From NCBI GenBank assembly GCA_021776735.1, contig JAJFFH010000037.1, positions 240,276 to 304,275 on the forward strand: a stretch of DNA of 64,000 nucleotides, given 5' to 3'. The notes beneath the pieces are model-generated. The model saw only the letters and a list, made by a program, of their open reading frames with translations, was not told the DNA's origin and searched no databases. Shown in pieces: positions 1-8,424 of the stretch (positions are counted from its first letter, which is position 1; each line of letters starts with the position of its first letter). Origin of the DNA: Planctomycetota bacterium (lineage in GTDB: Bacteria; Planctomycetota; PLA2). The position numbers and the translations under genes are program-made.

Positions 1-110
1 CGTCATTTACGACGATTCTGGCGGTCCGGGCCAGAGGTGGAGCAGAAAGCTCTTTGCGCGCCGGATCCAAAAGGACCTTGCACGGTCCTCACCTATACTG
101 ATCACGAGAC

Positions 111-581
111 GTGGACTTCGACGACCTCTTTTCGCTGCTGCGCGCCCTTCAAGAGCATGACGTGGAGTACGTGCTCGTAGGCGGGGTCGCGATGAACTTC
201 CACGGGATCCTGCGCGCGACGGAGGATGTCGATCTGTTTGTGCGCCCCACCGAGCAAAACATCGCGCGGCTGCGCGCGGCCTTCGCCTCCCTGTGGAAGG
301 ACGACGATATCGAGTCGATCACGCTGGCCGATCTGGTCGAGGACTCGCCGACGATCCGCTACGGACCGCCCGGAACCGAGTATGCCATCGACATCCTCTC
401 GCGGCTCGGCACGAAGTTCGCCTTCGACGACCTGGATTGGGAGGCCACGGAAGTCCAAGGAGTTTCGATTCGCCTCGCCACGCCCGAAACACTCCACCGA
501 ATGAAGCGAGGCACGTTGCGACCGATCGATCAAAGCGACGCCGCTGCCCTCAGAAGCATCTTCGGACTGGAGGAGGACTGA
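111..581 (+). CDS. AbiEii-like nucleotidyltransferase
   Basis: This is a 156-residue protein of the nucleotidyltransferase fold. The visible signature is a GG pair (residues 24-25, in VGGVAMNFHG) followed by D39-V-D41 and a third acidic residue D94 in YAIDIL. That is the usual metal-binding triad of polymerase-beta-type transferases, and the length fits small AbiEii/DUF6036-type members that often form toxin-antitoxin or abortive-infection pairs. The start is GTG at 111. The next gene begins one base after its stop, so the two are almost certainly cotranscribed. The family is fairly sure; the substrate and any toxin role are inferred. It lies in the accessory island at the left end of the window. 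Confidence 0.75.
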   Translation: MDFDDLFSLLRALQEHDVEYVLVGGVAMNFHGILRATEDVDLFVRPTEQNIARLRAAFASLWKDDDIESITLADLVEDSPTIRYGPPGTEYAIDILSRLGTKFAFDDLDWEATEVQGVSIRLATPETLHRMKRGTLRPIDQSDAAALRSIFGLEED

Positions 582-582
582 G

Positions 583-831
583 GTGCCGGTCGCGAAGTTC
601 GACAATCCGGACGACGCCCGGCGGGCGTTGTGGACCCATGCGGGCGACCCACGACTCCTGGAGCGGATCCGCCGCCTGTGGGAGCGCGCCCGCCGCATCG
701 TGCCGACCGGCGGCCCGCGCGGCGTACGAAAGTTCCGCACGATCGAGGAGGCAAACGCGGACCGGCTGGAATGGACCCGCCGCCGCGCACTCGCCCTGCG
801 CGAACAACGAAAACAGGAGCGCGAGCAATGA
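583..831 (+). CDS. Small basic partner of the nucleotidyltransferase
   Basis: This encodes 82 residues from a GTG start, rich in Arg and Glu and predicted to be mostly helical (for example residues 18-38 and 55-80). I do not recognise a family. It lies one base downstream of the nucleotidyltransferase gene and overlaps the next small reading frame by an ATGA junction, so it is the middle cistron of a three-gene unit. A role as an accessory or antitoxin-like subunit is suggested only by position. No cofactor or catalytic motif is visible. Confidence 0.55.
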   Translation: MPVAKFDNPDDARRALWTHAGDPRLLERIRRLWERARRIVPTGGPRGVRKFRTIEEANADRLEWTRRRALALREQRKQEREQ

Positions 832-1035
832 ACCGTCAACTCGAAGAACTGCGCGCCCTCGTCCAAGAGGGCGTCGACGACGTCGACCGCGGCGATGTGA
901 TGGCTCGACGCCCGCGAGGCCGTCGCTGAAGCGCTGCAGCGCTTCGTGCGACGTCCAAATGCCGCCTATCTGAAGCGTCTCAAGGATCACGCCGCGGCCG
1001 CCGGCAGCCGTAACGCGCCCGGCTCGACCCCGTGA
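828..1035 (+). pseudogene. Frameshifted small antitoxin-like gene
   Basis: ATG at 828 overlaps the previous stop (ATGA). It reads MNRQLEELRALVQEG and then runs into a stop at 929 after a junk Arg-rich tail. A single-base shift near position 900 gives a sensible continuation (WLDAREAVAEALQRF, then helix-rich sequence) ending at TGA 1033-1035. The natural product would be about 68 residues, helical and charged. I read it as a third cistron inactivated by a +1 change, or a sequencing error. No family is recognised. Confidence 0.5.
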
Positions 1036-1107
1036 TTGAGCCTTTCCGTCTACGGCAACCGCCACGAAAAACGGCGTCAGATCAATGATCCGGCGCCGCT
1101 GTGTGTC

Positions 1108-1150
1108 TGGTGGGCCCAGTTGGACTTGAACCAACGACCCCGGGTTGTCG
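1108..1150 (-). tRNA. 3' fragment of a tRNA gene
   Basis: Read on the minus strand, this has an intact T arm (GTTGG, loop TTCAAGT, CCAAC), the 3' acceptor strand TGGGCCC, discriminator A and CCA. The 5' half is absent: no GGGCCCA strand, D arm or matching anticodon stem lies beyond about 1150. Integrative elements commonly insert at the 3' end of tRNA genes and carry such a piece. I take it as an attachment-site remnant, not a working tRNA. Confidence 0.65.
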
Positions 1151-1354
1151 AGCCTTCGGGGGCGCACCAGCCACGAGTCGCGCCAAAAGCGGGCGGCGGC
1201 CTTGTGTTACGGTAATTCTACAAGCGCCGCAGACAACACCGATGTTCTAGGTTCGGTCGCGCCATCGCGCATCCAGGCGCGTTCCGCTTGCACGCTCCGC
1301 CACTATGCGAATCGCACCCCGTCACTTACTATCGTTCGCTCCGAGGTACATCCT

Positions 1355-2014
1355 GTGACAGAGTCGAGAGGAACCTTCGCCATCGCCGTGCTTGGAGCGA
1401 TGAACCCGTCGATCCACACGCCCGACTGGTACCACTATCTCGGCCTCATCACACCGGAAGAACTGGCTGCAGCCAAAAAGGACCCGTCGTTCATGTGTAC
1501 GCGCGTCGCCTCACAATTCTCGTGCGGCACGCTCATGATGAACTGCACCGAACTCAAGTGGATTGTGAGGGCAGCGCAGTCCGACATAGCGCGCGCTACC
1601 GAGTTCGCGTCGAAGACGTTCACAGCCCTAGATCAGACACCGATCTCTGCGTACGGTGTGAACTACGACTACCACGTCGACCTGGGCATCGAAGTCTCCT
1701 TGTTGCTCGGCTCACACGTCGGCTCGACTCTCGGATTCGACGAGGCAGAGCGGTCCACGATCGTCGGAGGCTCCCTGAGGTTCAGGCAGACGCTCGAAAA
1801 ACGCGACCTCAACGTGACGATCGAACCCTCTCCCTTGTCGCCGCAGTGGATCTCTGTTGCGATGAACTACCACTGCGCGATCGTCGCGGAAGAGTGGCAG
1901 CACTTTGACCTAGCGAAGCTGATGCAGGCATCCGTATCTGAGGATGGTCGCGACGCCCCGAAGCGCCTGGACCGGGTCCTCAAGGTCATCCGAGCTCGCA
2001 CCGAGAATAAGTAG
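1355..2014 (+). CDS. Unrecognised protein, first gene of three-gene operon
   Basis: This 219-residue protein starts at GTG 1355 (V-T-E-S-R-G-T-F). Upstream codons in the same frame are Arg-rich and cross the tRNA fragment, so they are unlikely to be coding. The sequence is globular, with a hydrophobic stretch AIAVLGAMN near the N terminus. I recognise no motif and no signal peptide. The next gene begins on the base after the stop codon and a third follows two bases after that, so the three form one operon. It sits in the accessory island beside the tRNA remnant. Function is unknown; with its partners it could be a defence or island-encoded system, but nothing in the sequence proves that. Confidence 0.6.
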   Translation: MTESRGTFAIAVLGAMNPSIHTPDWYHYLGLITPEELAAAKKDPSFMCTRVASQFSCGTLMMNCTELKWIVRAAQSDIARATEFASKTFTALDQTPISAYGVNYDYHVDLGIEVSLLLGSHVGSTLGFDEAERSTIVGGSLRFRQTLEKRDLNVTIEPSPLSPQWISVAMNYHCAIVAEEWQHFDLAKLMQASVSEDGRDAPKRLDRVLKVIRARTENK

Positions 2015-2911
2015 ATGGCAGTCAAGACGGGTCCTCGGCCCTCGCCGAACCGATTATTTGGGCAGCCTTTGGATACGTCCGGCGCCATCGCCTACGTCAC
2101 CGAAGGCAGTGTGCTCAGCACTGGCTATCTTAGTCGGCCTTCGGTCGACGTCTTCTCCGTTCTCTCGTCGGGCTCCTACTGCATCGGCCTCAACGATGTC
2201 AGCGGCAGCAACCTGGTCGCGCCTACCGGGGTTCGCGTCAATCCGTTAGGTCTGGGTTGCTCAGAAGTCAACACTTCGCCGTTATGGTCCACGACTCCGC
2301 AGGACGTTGACGATGCCGACTTGAGGATCTCTCTGATCGGTGTCGGCGCGGCAGAAGCACGCCTCATGCTTGGCTACTGCTCCGACCCCATCGCGGACAC
2401 TGGCGGAGCTTTTGAGCTTCGCCACTCTCGCGAGGACCTGTACGACGGCCTTGGACGGCGCAGGGGTACAGCGGGCGATCGCGACGCAATCCTCGCCGCG
2501 TGGAAACTCGAAGGCGCTGCGGGGGCGAGCTGGCTCTGTGAACGCCTTCGCGAAGAGACCGACGTAGAGCGGCAAGCGGACGCAGAGGAAGCACTCATCA
2601 CAATCGGTGCGCCCGCCATTCCCGCGATCCTTGACTGTTTGGTTGCCGCGCCGTCAGCGTTCCAGGCCGAAGCGCTTCTTCACGCTCTGCGCTGGCTGGG
2701 CATCACCGAAGATCAGCAGCCCCGGACACGGCGGGCTCTGCGCAGCGTTGCTCTCCACAAGGCACCGGATGTACGGCTCGCGGCCTGCAAAGCAGCGCGA
2801 GTTCTGCCGACCGATCCGGCACTTCAGCTGTGGCAATCGATGCTCATCGATGAGGACGATCCGGACGTCCGTGCGGAAATCGCCGAACTTCGTCAAGAGG
2901 CCCACGCGTAG
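2015..2911 (+). CDS. HEAT-repeat protein, second gene of operon
   Basis: The protein has 298 residues. The N-terminal half (about 1-130) is unlike anything I know. It carries several Ser/Thr/Gly-rich strands, including a run describing I-G-L-N-D-V, and may be beta-rich. The C-terminal half is a series of helical HEAT-like repeats, with A-I-P-A-I-L-D-C-L, A-L-R-S-V-A-L-H and A-A-C-K-A-A-R-V-L units and the usual Pro/Asp/Arg spacing. Such repeats form protein-binding scaffolds and are common in immune and regulatory operons. It is directly adjacent (zero-base gap) to the gene upstream. The HEAT call is moderately sure; the role is unknown. Confidence 0.65.
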   Translation: MAVKTGPRPSPNRLFGQPLDTSGAIAYVTEGSVLSTGYLSRPSVDVFSVLSSGSYCIGLNDVSGSNLVAPTGVRVNPLGLGCSEVNTSPLWSTTPQDVDDADLRISLIGVGAAEARLMLGYCSDPIADTGGAFELRHSREDLYDGLGRRRGTAGDRDAILAAWKLEGAAGASWLCERLREETDVERQADAEEALITIGAPAIPAILDCLVAAPSAFQAEALLHALRWLGITEDQQPRTRRALRSVALHKAPDVRLAACKAARVLPTDPALQLWQSMLIDEDDPDVRAEIAELRQEAHA

Positions 2912-2913
2912 TC

Positions 2914-3582
2914 GTGTGGATGTTCCGGGTGGGGAAGCTGTCCTACTGGCAGAAGCAAGATCCCCAGGACAAGAAGAAGAAGAAGATCCGGCGAGACCCT
3001 GACGATGACCATGATGTCGGACGCGCGATACTTGATCTCAAGCTACGTCCACACGAAGAGGGCCTCTCGGTGTATCGCTCTGACACCGAAGCGACCGGCA
3101 ATGACATCGGGTTCCTCTTCGCCACCACGGTCCGTCGACGTCCTCGAGACATGGACTTCGTACTCATTCCAGACGAGTGCCTCGCGGAGTTCACGTGCGC
3201 CCCTACGCTTTCGGAATCTGGCGCCCCGTCACTCCGCGCGCTGCACCACGAGATTCGTGGCCTCGAACTCGTCGCGGACCGACGCCGGCTTGCTTCCGCG
3301 GTGCTTCGGCACGACAACACGAAGCTCGTTCGCATCAAGGAGCGAGACGTTACGGCGCGCGCGAAGCTGCTGTCCACGGCCGACGAGGCCTATGGAGCCT
3401 TGGCTGGAGAATGGCCGACCATAGTCGGAGACATCCCTCAGACACCTCCACCTGCCGAACACCTTGAGGCCGCGGGAGCAGCGACTAGCGAGAGCCGCTC
3501 TCCACACCGAACGGTGCTGTTCCTCGCGGTTCTGGTAGTGATTCTCGCCCTGCTGGCTTGGCTTGCGCTAGCAATGGGCTGA
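2914..3582 (+). CDS. Tail-anchored protein, third gene of operon
   Basis: This encodes 222 residues from GTG 2914. It has a Lys/Asp-rich N terminus (DKKKKKIRRDPDDD), a soluble middle, a Pro-rich linker near 175-185 and a single hydrophobic C-terminal segment (LFLAVLVVILALLAWLALA, about 202-220). The layout suggests a cytoplasmic domain anchored by its C terminus in the membrane. It starts two bases after the HEAT gene stop and ends the operon. I know no family for the soluble part. A membrane effector coupled to a HEAT scaffold is one plausible reading, but it is only inference. Confidence 0.6.
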   Translation: MWMFRVGKLSYWQKQDPQDKKKKKIRRDPDDDHDVGRAILDLKLRPHEEGLSVYRSDTEATGNDIGFLFATTVRRRPRDMDFVLIPDECLAEFTCAPTLSESGAPSLRALHHEIRGLELVADRRRLASAVLRHDNTKLVRIKERDVTARAKLLSTADEAYGALAGEWPTIVGDIPQTPPPAEHLEAAGAATSESRSPHRTVLFLAVLVVILALLAWLALAMG

Positions 3583-3602
3583 TCGCGACGCTGGATCTGC
3601 TG

Positions 3603-4058
3603 TTAGATATGCTGGTAGATCACCCGCAGGTTGCAGGCGAGAATCCCCTCAAGCTTCTTCAGGAGATCCTGCGGCACTTCACCGCCGGCGTTTCTTGCGC
3701 GAACAGCGAACCGACTGAACCCCATTGGCCACGAGTACGTCAGGTCGTTGAGGTTCGTTGTCCCGGAGCAACAGGGCATCGTGAAATGTGCCAGCCGAAA
3801 CCCGTCCCGCTCCGTGCAGTCGGCATCCATCCACTCGTGCCAGCTCTCGATCTCGACGACCGCATCGCAGTGCGGGCAGCGAATGTCCTCGAAGTTCCCG
3901 CCGCAGTCGTGAAGGACGACGTGCGGCTCGACGGTGCTCTCGATCTCATCGAGGAACGGCCGTGCGGCTCGAAAGACCTTGGCCGCGTCCGCGCCGGCCC
4001 CCTTCGCGGGGACGAAGTTCGGGTCGATGGGAAGGAAGCTGATGAAGTTGTCGGACAT
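3603..4058 (-). CDS. Small zinc-ribbon-like hypothetical protein
   Basis: This is a 151-residue protein. The start is placed at MSDNFISFLPIDPNFVP because the few codons upstream do not resemble protein, and MSDxxIxxxPxDPxxVP is an opening I associate with conserved hypothetical proteins scattered through bacterial genomes. A CPHC pair in the middle and a later PCC suggest a zinc-binding site. It is convergent with the three-gene operon (20 bp gap). Such proteins are often found singly in accessory regions. No activity can be assigned. Confidence 0.6.
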   Translation of the reverse strand: MSDNFISFLPIDPNFVPAKGAGADAAKVFRAARPFLDEIESTVEPHVVLHDCGGNFEDIRCPHCDAVVEIESWHEWMDADCTERDGFRLAHFTMPCCSGTTNLNDLTYSWPMGFSRFAVRARNAGGEVPQDLLKKLEGILACNLRVIYQHI

Positions 4059-4228
4059 CGGGACCGGTCCGCATTGTAGTGACTCTCCCGTGTACTCTTT
4101 CCTCAAGAGGTCAAGACACCGACGGATCGGGCGGCGCGCCGGGGCGCAGCCCTCGGCGCGGCCGCGCCGAACGAACCAGGAGGGTTCCTTCTGTGGTCGT
4201 GGCGTTCGGGTGGTTCGTGTGCGGCAAC

Positions 4229-4264
4229 GTCACAGCCCCCGGGGTTGCGTGAGGGGGCTGTGAC
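4229..4264. terminator. 12-bp perfect inverted repeat
   Basis: GTCACAGCCCCC (4229-4240) pairs with GGGGGCTGTGAC (4253-4264) across a 12-base spacer. It lies at the end of the Rep-like fragment. It could be a transcription terminator (no clear T run) or an element-end or replication structure. Confidence 0.45.
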
Positions 4265-4645
4265 TTGAGAGTCGTGACGTTGTGGGGAGTGCTTCGGTGC
4301 GCACGCAGTCTTGTTCGACGCGACGAAACGTCAACTCCGGCCGCGGGTCCTGGAAAGCCTCGACGAAGTCCAGCCAGCCTTCGATCACTTCCAGCTTGTC
4401 TGCTGTCCACCAGATCTCGTCGGTGGTCACGGTCTCGCCGCCGTTCGCCAGCGCCACGCGATCAGCCCTGAGCAGCTGGAGCGCACCGGCCTGCATGAGC
4501 CGCTTCCAGAGCTTCCACGTCGGCATCGCGCCGCGGGAGGCGCCGTAGCGGTGCACGTACCGGGGCGCGCGGTCGCCCGCGGTCTTCGCAACGTACTTGG
4601 CCAGGGACCAAAGGACGTGCGCAGCCGCGGCGCGTGGCGCGCCGG
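4230..4645 (-). pseudogene. Truncated replication-initiator-like fragment
   Basis: On the minus strand, from the kinase stop codon to 4230, the frame reads LWSLAKYVAKTAGDRAP, then RYVHRYGASRG and MPTWKLWKRL. The A-K-Y-V-A-K segment resembles the tyrosine motif (Y/KYxxK) of rolling-circle HUH replication proteins. The frame has no start and no N-terminal domain and abuts the stop of the protein kinase gene exactly. It looks like the C-terminal half of a Rep gene cut off at an insertion or deletion boundary. The family call is tentative. The last part runs through a 12-bp inverted repeat at 4229-4264. Confidence 0.45.
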
Positions 4646-6463
4646 CTACGCCAGGCCCTGGCGCGCGTCCTTGCGGACGATTCTGGCTCGCCGGCCTGTG
4701 CCCGGGGCGACCCAGGACAGCAGGCTCCAGGTCCAGGCGTTCAATCCCAGTGCGCGGCCGGCTTGTACCTTGCGGCGGAGAGTGCGAAAAAAGTGGGCCA
4801 CGACGAACAACGTCAGCGTGGCGCCCAGAAAGAATGCGCCCTCGTCGTTGGTGCGGAAATCCGTTGCGGCCCAGGCGATGCCGAATGCCGCGCCCCCGAT
4901 CGCGAACGTTGCGCCGGCCCTGTGGTTGGCGCGGGCGGCGTGGGCGCGGCGGGCCATGGCTTCTTGGCGCGGGCGCGGCGGCAAAGGTTCGTCACGCACC
5001 ACCGAGATGGCTTCGAGCGGGTCGAGGCCGCGCCATCGGGCGTCGTAGTATTCGTGCACGTCCTGGTTGAGCAGCGTATGCCAGGTCCAGATCGTGAGCG
5101 GCAAACCGATCAGCGTGACGGCCAGCATGCCGGACAGGATCAGCAACGCGGCGCGCGCCCATGGGCGAAACGCTCGCGCGCGTTCCGAGGCGTGCCACAA
5201 CAATCCGCCGTAGGCGGCGAGCCACCAGTCTTCGACGCCGCCGCCCGCGACGCCGACGAGGATGCCGCCGATCAGCGCGACGAAGCCGACGGTGCCCAGC
5301 ACGGTGAGCAACAGGTCGAGGCGTCGATCGACGGACGCCGCGGTCGGGCGTCTCTTGTTGCGCCATTCGTCCACTGCATCGCGTACGGCGCCCGCCGCAC
5401 CCTGTGCGGCATCCCGAGCGACGCGCGCCGCCTCGCCGGCCACGCGACCGACCGCTTCGCGCGCCGCGGCCCGCAGCCGGTCCAGATCCACGCGGCTGTC
5501 TCGTTTCGCGCCTGCGCCCCCGGACCCCCTGCCATTCCCACCCGCTTCGCTTCCACCCGACGCCGACCGCAATCCGTCCAGCGCGTCCGCCATGGCACTC
5601 GCACGCGCGAACCGGTCGTCCGGATCCTTGGCCAGCCCGCGCTCAAGCACGGCGTCGATGCGCGCGTCCAATCCGGGCACGCGTTCGCTCGGCGACGGGA
5701 ACCGGCCGATCGGCAGCTCGCCGGTCAGCATCTCGTAGACCACGACCGACGCCGCATACAAGTCCGCGCGCGCGTCCGCCGTCCCGCTGTGTTCGCGCTG
5801 CTCCGGCGCCATGTACTCGAACGTCCCGAGCACGAGTGCGGAGTGCGTCAGCCGCGTGTCGAGCCCGGACTCCCCGAACACGCGCGACAACCCGAAGTCC
5901 GCCACCTTGACGACCCCATCCTCGCGCACGAGCACGTTCTCCGGCTTGACGTCGCGGTGAACGACGCCGCGCGCGTGCGCATAGTCGAGCGCCGTAAGCA
6001 ACGCCGCCGCAATCTTGAGCGCGTCGCGCGAAGCGATCGGCCCGCGCCGCAACAACCCGCGCAGGTTCGAGCCCTCGACCAGCTCCATGACGAGGAAGTA
6101 CCGCTCGTCCGCCTCGCCGCGATCAAAGATCTGCACGATCCCGGGATGGTTGAGCGAAGCCAACACCTCTGCCTCGCGATGAAACCGCCGCACAAACTGC
6201 GGATCGTCGGACACGTTCGGCGGCAGGATCTTCAACGCCACCGCACGCCCCAACGAAAGCTGCGTCGCGCGATACACCGCCCCCATCCCGCCGGCGCCAA
6301 TCAACTCCTCGACCCGATACCCACCAAGGGACCGCCCCAAGAACGGATCGGCCACGGTCGCCCGCTGCGTCGGGTCGTACCGCCGCCCGCAGTCGCAAAC
6401 GACCTCGCGAACATCCGGCGCAACCTGCGCCTTGCGACCACAAGCGGGACAGGTACAAAGCAT
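4646..6463 (-). CDS. Membrane Ser/Thr protein kinase (Hanks type)
   Basis: This 605-residue protein has an N-terminal zinc-ribbon-like segment (CPACGRK and CDCGRRY, first 30 residues). A complete eukaryotic-type kinase domain follows: G-loop GAGGMGAVY, invariant Lys in VALKIL, catalytic loop HRDVKPENVL, DFGLSR and APEQ. After it come an Ala/Arg linker and at least four hydrophobic segments toward the C terminus. It would phosphorylate proteins on Ser/Thr at the cytoplasmic face. The start is chosen at MLCTCPACGRK; an ATG nine codons upstream is possible. The gene ends exactly at the truncated Rep fragment, so it marks the right border of the accessory island. It lies back to back with a sigma-54 activator gene that carries an FHA domain, a phosphothreonine reader, which makes a functional link plausible. 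Confidence 0.9.
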   Translation of the reverse strand: MLCTCPACGRKAQVAPDVREVVCDCGRRYDPTQRATVADPFLGRSLGGYRVEELIGAGGMGAVYRATQLSLGRAVALKILPPNVSDDPQFVRRFHREAEVLASLNHPGIVQIFDRGEADERYFLVMELVEGSNLRGLLRRGPIASRDALKIAAALLTALDYAHARGVVHRDVKPENVLVREDGVVKVADFGLSRVFGESGLDTRLTHSALVLGTFEYMAPEQREHSGTADARADLYAASVVVYEMLTGELPIGRFPSPSERVPGLDARIDAVLERGLAKDPDDRFARASAMADALDGLRSASGGSEAGGNGRGSGGAGAKRDSRVDLDRLRAAAREAVGRVAGEAARVARDAAQGAAGAVRDAVDEWRNKRRPTAASVDRRLDLLLTVLGTVGFVALIGGILVGVAGGGVEDWWLAAYGGLLWHASERARAFRPWARAALLILSGMLAVTLIGLPLTIWTWHTLLNQDVHEYYDARWRGLDPLEAISVVRDEPLPPRPRQEAMARRAHAARANHRAGATFAIGGAAFGIAWAATDFRTNDEGAFFLGATLTLFVVAHFFRTLRRKVQAGRALGLNAWTWSLLSWVAPGTGRRARIVRKDARQGLA

Positions 6464-6575
6464 CCGCACAAAGAGCCTACTGCAAGCCAAGGGCCAACGC
6501 CGCTATCCCCCTTTGCGCCGCTGCCGCCACGAAAGTTCCTTTCACGGCGGGCTGAATGATCCTTGAGAAAAGCCT

Positions 6576-6588
6576 ACGGACGGCGATG
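6576..6588 (+). repeat. ACGGACGGCGATG dispersed repeat
   Basis: Exact copy preceded by AAGCCT, in the gap between the kinase and sigma-54 activator genes. It is the leftmost copy in the window. Confidence 0.85.
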
Positions 6589-6700
6589 CCTGCTCGCCGA
6601 CTCTTTTGGCGTGACATCCGACCCTCGCGTCCGTCGTGTGGTCATCGTCCACGCCAACGGGAAGCAGGCGTCCGGGCAGCCCTCCGAACGCAAGACACTG

Positions 6701-8398
6701 CTAGATCCCGTACTCGTCGATCTTCTTTTTTAGCGTTGGGTAGGTGATGCCCAGCAGCTTCGCGGCCTTCGTGCGGTTGCCGCCGGTGGCTTCCAGGGCG
6801 CGGGCGACCATCACTTTTTCCATTTCCTTTAACGTGCGGACATCGCCGTCCGTTTGCTTTGTCGTTGTGTTGGAGCTTCCCAGGCGGACTTCCAACGGTA
6901 GCTCACGGACGGCGATGCTTGCCTGGGTGGCGAACACCGCGCATCGTTCGCAAACGTTCTTGAGCTCGCGGACGTTACCCGGCCACTTGTACGCCTTGAG
7001 CTTGGCGAGCGCGTCCGGGGCGAACTCGTGGTCGGGGAGGAAATGGCGCGCGAGCAGTTCGACGTCGTCTGTCCGGTCGCGCAGGGGCGGACAGCGCAGG
7101 GTTACGACCGACAGGCGGTAGAAGAGATCCTCGCGAAATCCTCGGTCGTGGAGATCGCGGTTGGTCGCCGCGACGATGCGGACATCGACGCGCGTCGGCT
7201 TGGTGGCGCCCAGGCGGTGGAATTCGCGGGTTTCGAGGACGCGCAACAGTTTAGCCTGCATGCCCGCGGCGAGTTCACCGACCTCGTCGAGAAACAGCGT
7301 GCCGCCGTGCGCCTGCTCGAAGCGGCCCGCCCGCGACTTGTCGGCGCCGGTGAACGCGCCTTTCTCGTGGCCGAACAGTTCCGCTTCAAGCAGGGTCTCG
7401 ACGAACGCCGCGCAGTTGACCGCGATGAACGGGCCTCGCGCGCGGCGACTGCCCGCATGCAGGGCGGCGGCGACGAGTTCCTTGCCCGTGCCCGTGTCGC
7501 CGGTGACGAGCACGGTGGCGTCCGTCGGGGCGACGCGCGCGATCTCACCGCGCAGGGTCCTCATCGGCGGGGACTCGCCGAGCAGGTCCTGGGCGGTCTG
7601 GGGGAGCGCGGGGGCTGCCTTCTGCGGACGCAACACCGGAGTCGTCGCGTTTGCCAGCGCCGTCAAGAGCGCAAGGTCGTCGCGCGTGAACGGCTCGCCG
7701 CGGACGCGATCGACGTAGAACGCGCCGTAGGCGCCGAGTGGCGCCGCGATCGCGGAGAGGACCTTTTCGGTCACGAGCGACGTGGCCTTGGGCAGGTCGA
7801 GGCGGGGCTCGCGGACCAAGACGCCTTCTCGTTTTCTCTTGACGTGCTCGACCACCGAGCGCGAAAACGTGCCGCGATTGGCGTCGGGCAGAATCAGCGC
7901 GGCGCGTGCCGGGGCAAAGATCTCTTCGAGACCGGCCACGAGATCCGCGCGCAGTTTCGACATCGGGCCCGCAAGGATTTCGTGAAAGCTGTAGACGGCG
8001 GCGAGGCGCGGCAGGCGTTCTTCGTCCGGCCCCCGCACCCCCCCACTTTCCGGTTCGATCGTTGACTCTATTTCCAGGGACCGGTCCTCGATCACGGTCG
8101 GCCGGTCGCCGGCGCCATCGGCAACGAACACGAGCGTCAGGTTGCGGACGGTCAGCTCGTCGCCGGTGCGCAGGACGTGGCGCTCGACGCGGCGGCCGTT
8201 GACGTACAGGCCGTTGAGCGAACCGAGGTCGCACGCGACCCAGTCGTCGCCTTCGGGGCGCAGGGCGGCGTGGCGGCGGCTCGCGGCCTCGTCGTACACG
8301 CGTACGTCGGCGTCGTCCGCGCGGCCGATGACGACCTCGGCGTCGAAGCGGAACTCCTCCGCACTGGAACGGCCCCGCGCCACCTTGAGAAGAGGCAT
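6701..8398 (-). CDS. FHA-GAF-sigma-54 activator
   Basis: This 565-residue regulator has four parts. It has an N-terminal FHA domain (about 1-95; [25 protein letters not shown]), a GAF-like middle (about 120-260) and an AAA+ sigma-54 interaction domain. The C terminus is a Fis-type helix-turn-helix ([19 protein letters not shown]). The AAA+ part carries Walker A GDTGTGKE, the sigma-54 contact loop GAFTGA and Walker B LFLDEVGE. It should bind enhancers and open sigma-54 promoters when its FHA or GAF input is engaged. Two dispersed repeats lie inside: one adds K-Q-T-D-G-D-V between the AAA+ and HTH domains, the other reads antisense. The neighbouring kinase may supply the phospho-signal. Confidence 0.93.
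   Translation of the reverse strand: MPLLKVARGRSSAEEFRFDAEVVIGRADDADVRVYDEAASRRHAALRPEGDDWVACDLGSLNGLYVNGRRVERHVLRTGDELTVRNLTLVFVADGAGDRPTVIEDRSLEIESTIEPESGGVRGPDEERLPRLAAVYSFHEILAGPMSKLRADLVAGLEEIFAPARAALILPDANRGTFSRSVVEHVKRKREGVLVREPRLDLPKATSLVTEKVLSAIAAPLGAYGAFYVDRVRGEPFTRDDLALLTALANATTPVLRPQKAAPALPQTAQDLLGESPPMRTLRGEIARVAPTDATVLVTGDTGTGKELVAAALHAGSRRARGPFIAVNCAAFVETLLEAELFGHEKGAFTGADKSRAGRFEQAHGGTLFLDEVGELAAGMQAKLLRVLETREFHRLGATKPTRVDVRIVAATNRDLHDRGFREDLFYRLSVVTLRCPPLRDRTDDVELLARHFLPDHEFAPDALAKLKAYKWPGNVRELKNVCERCAVFATQASIAVRELPLEVRLGSSNTTTKQTDGDVRTLKEMEKVMVARALEATGGNRTKAAKLLGITYPTLKKKIDEYGI
6841..6853 (-). repeat. ACGGACGGCGATG dispersed repeat
   Basis: Exact copy with AAGCAA prefix, sense orientation inside the sigma-54 activator. 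It encodes the linker peptide K-Q-T-D-G-D-V. Confidence 0.9.
6906..6918 (+). repeat. ACGGACGGCGATG dispersed repeat
   Basis: Exact copy, antisense inside the sigma-54 activator and only 52 bp from the previous inverted copy. It encodes S-I-A-V-R-E. Confidence 0.85.
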
Positions 8399-8424
8399 GC
8401 GACGCCATGCTATCTTCTGGACCC

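Noticed and set aside
93..99. TATACT box upstream of the nucleotidyltransferase gene
   Set aside because: No -35 element at a proper distance; the only TTGCAC lies 10 bp away.
1108..1200. A complete tRNA gene
   Set aside because: Only the 3' half is present; there is no matching 5' acceptor or D arm on either side.
4634..6559. Long plus-strand open frame opposite the kinase
   Set aside because: It is a high-GC shadow of the kinase gene, Arg/Pro/Ala-rich and without motifs. The same holds for most other long antisense frames here.
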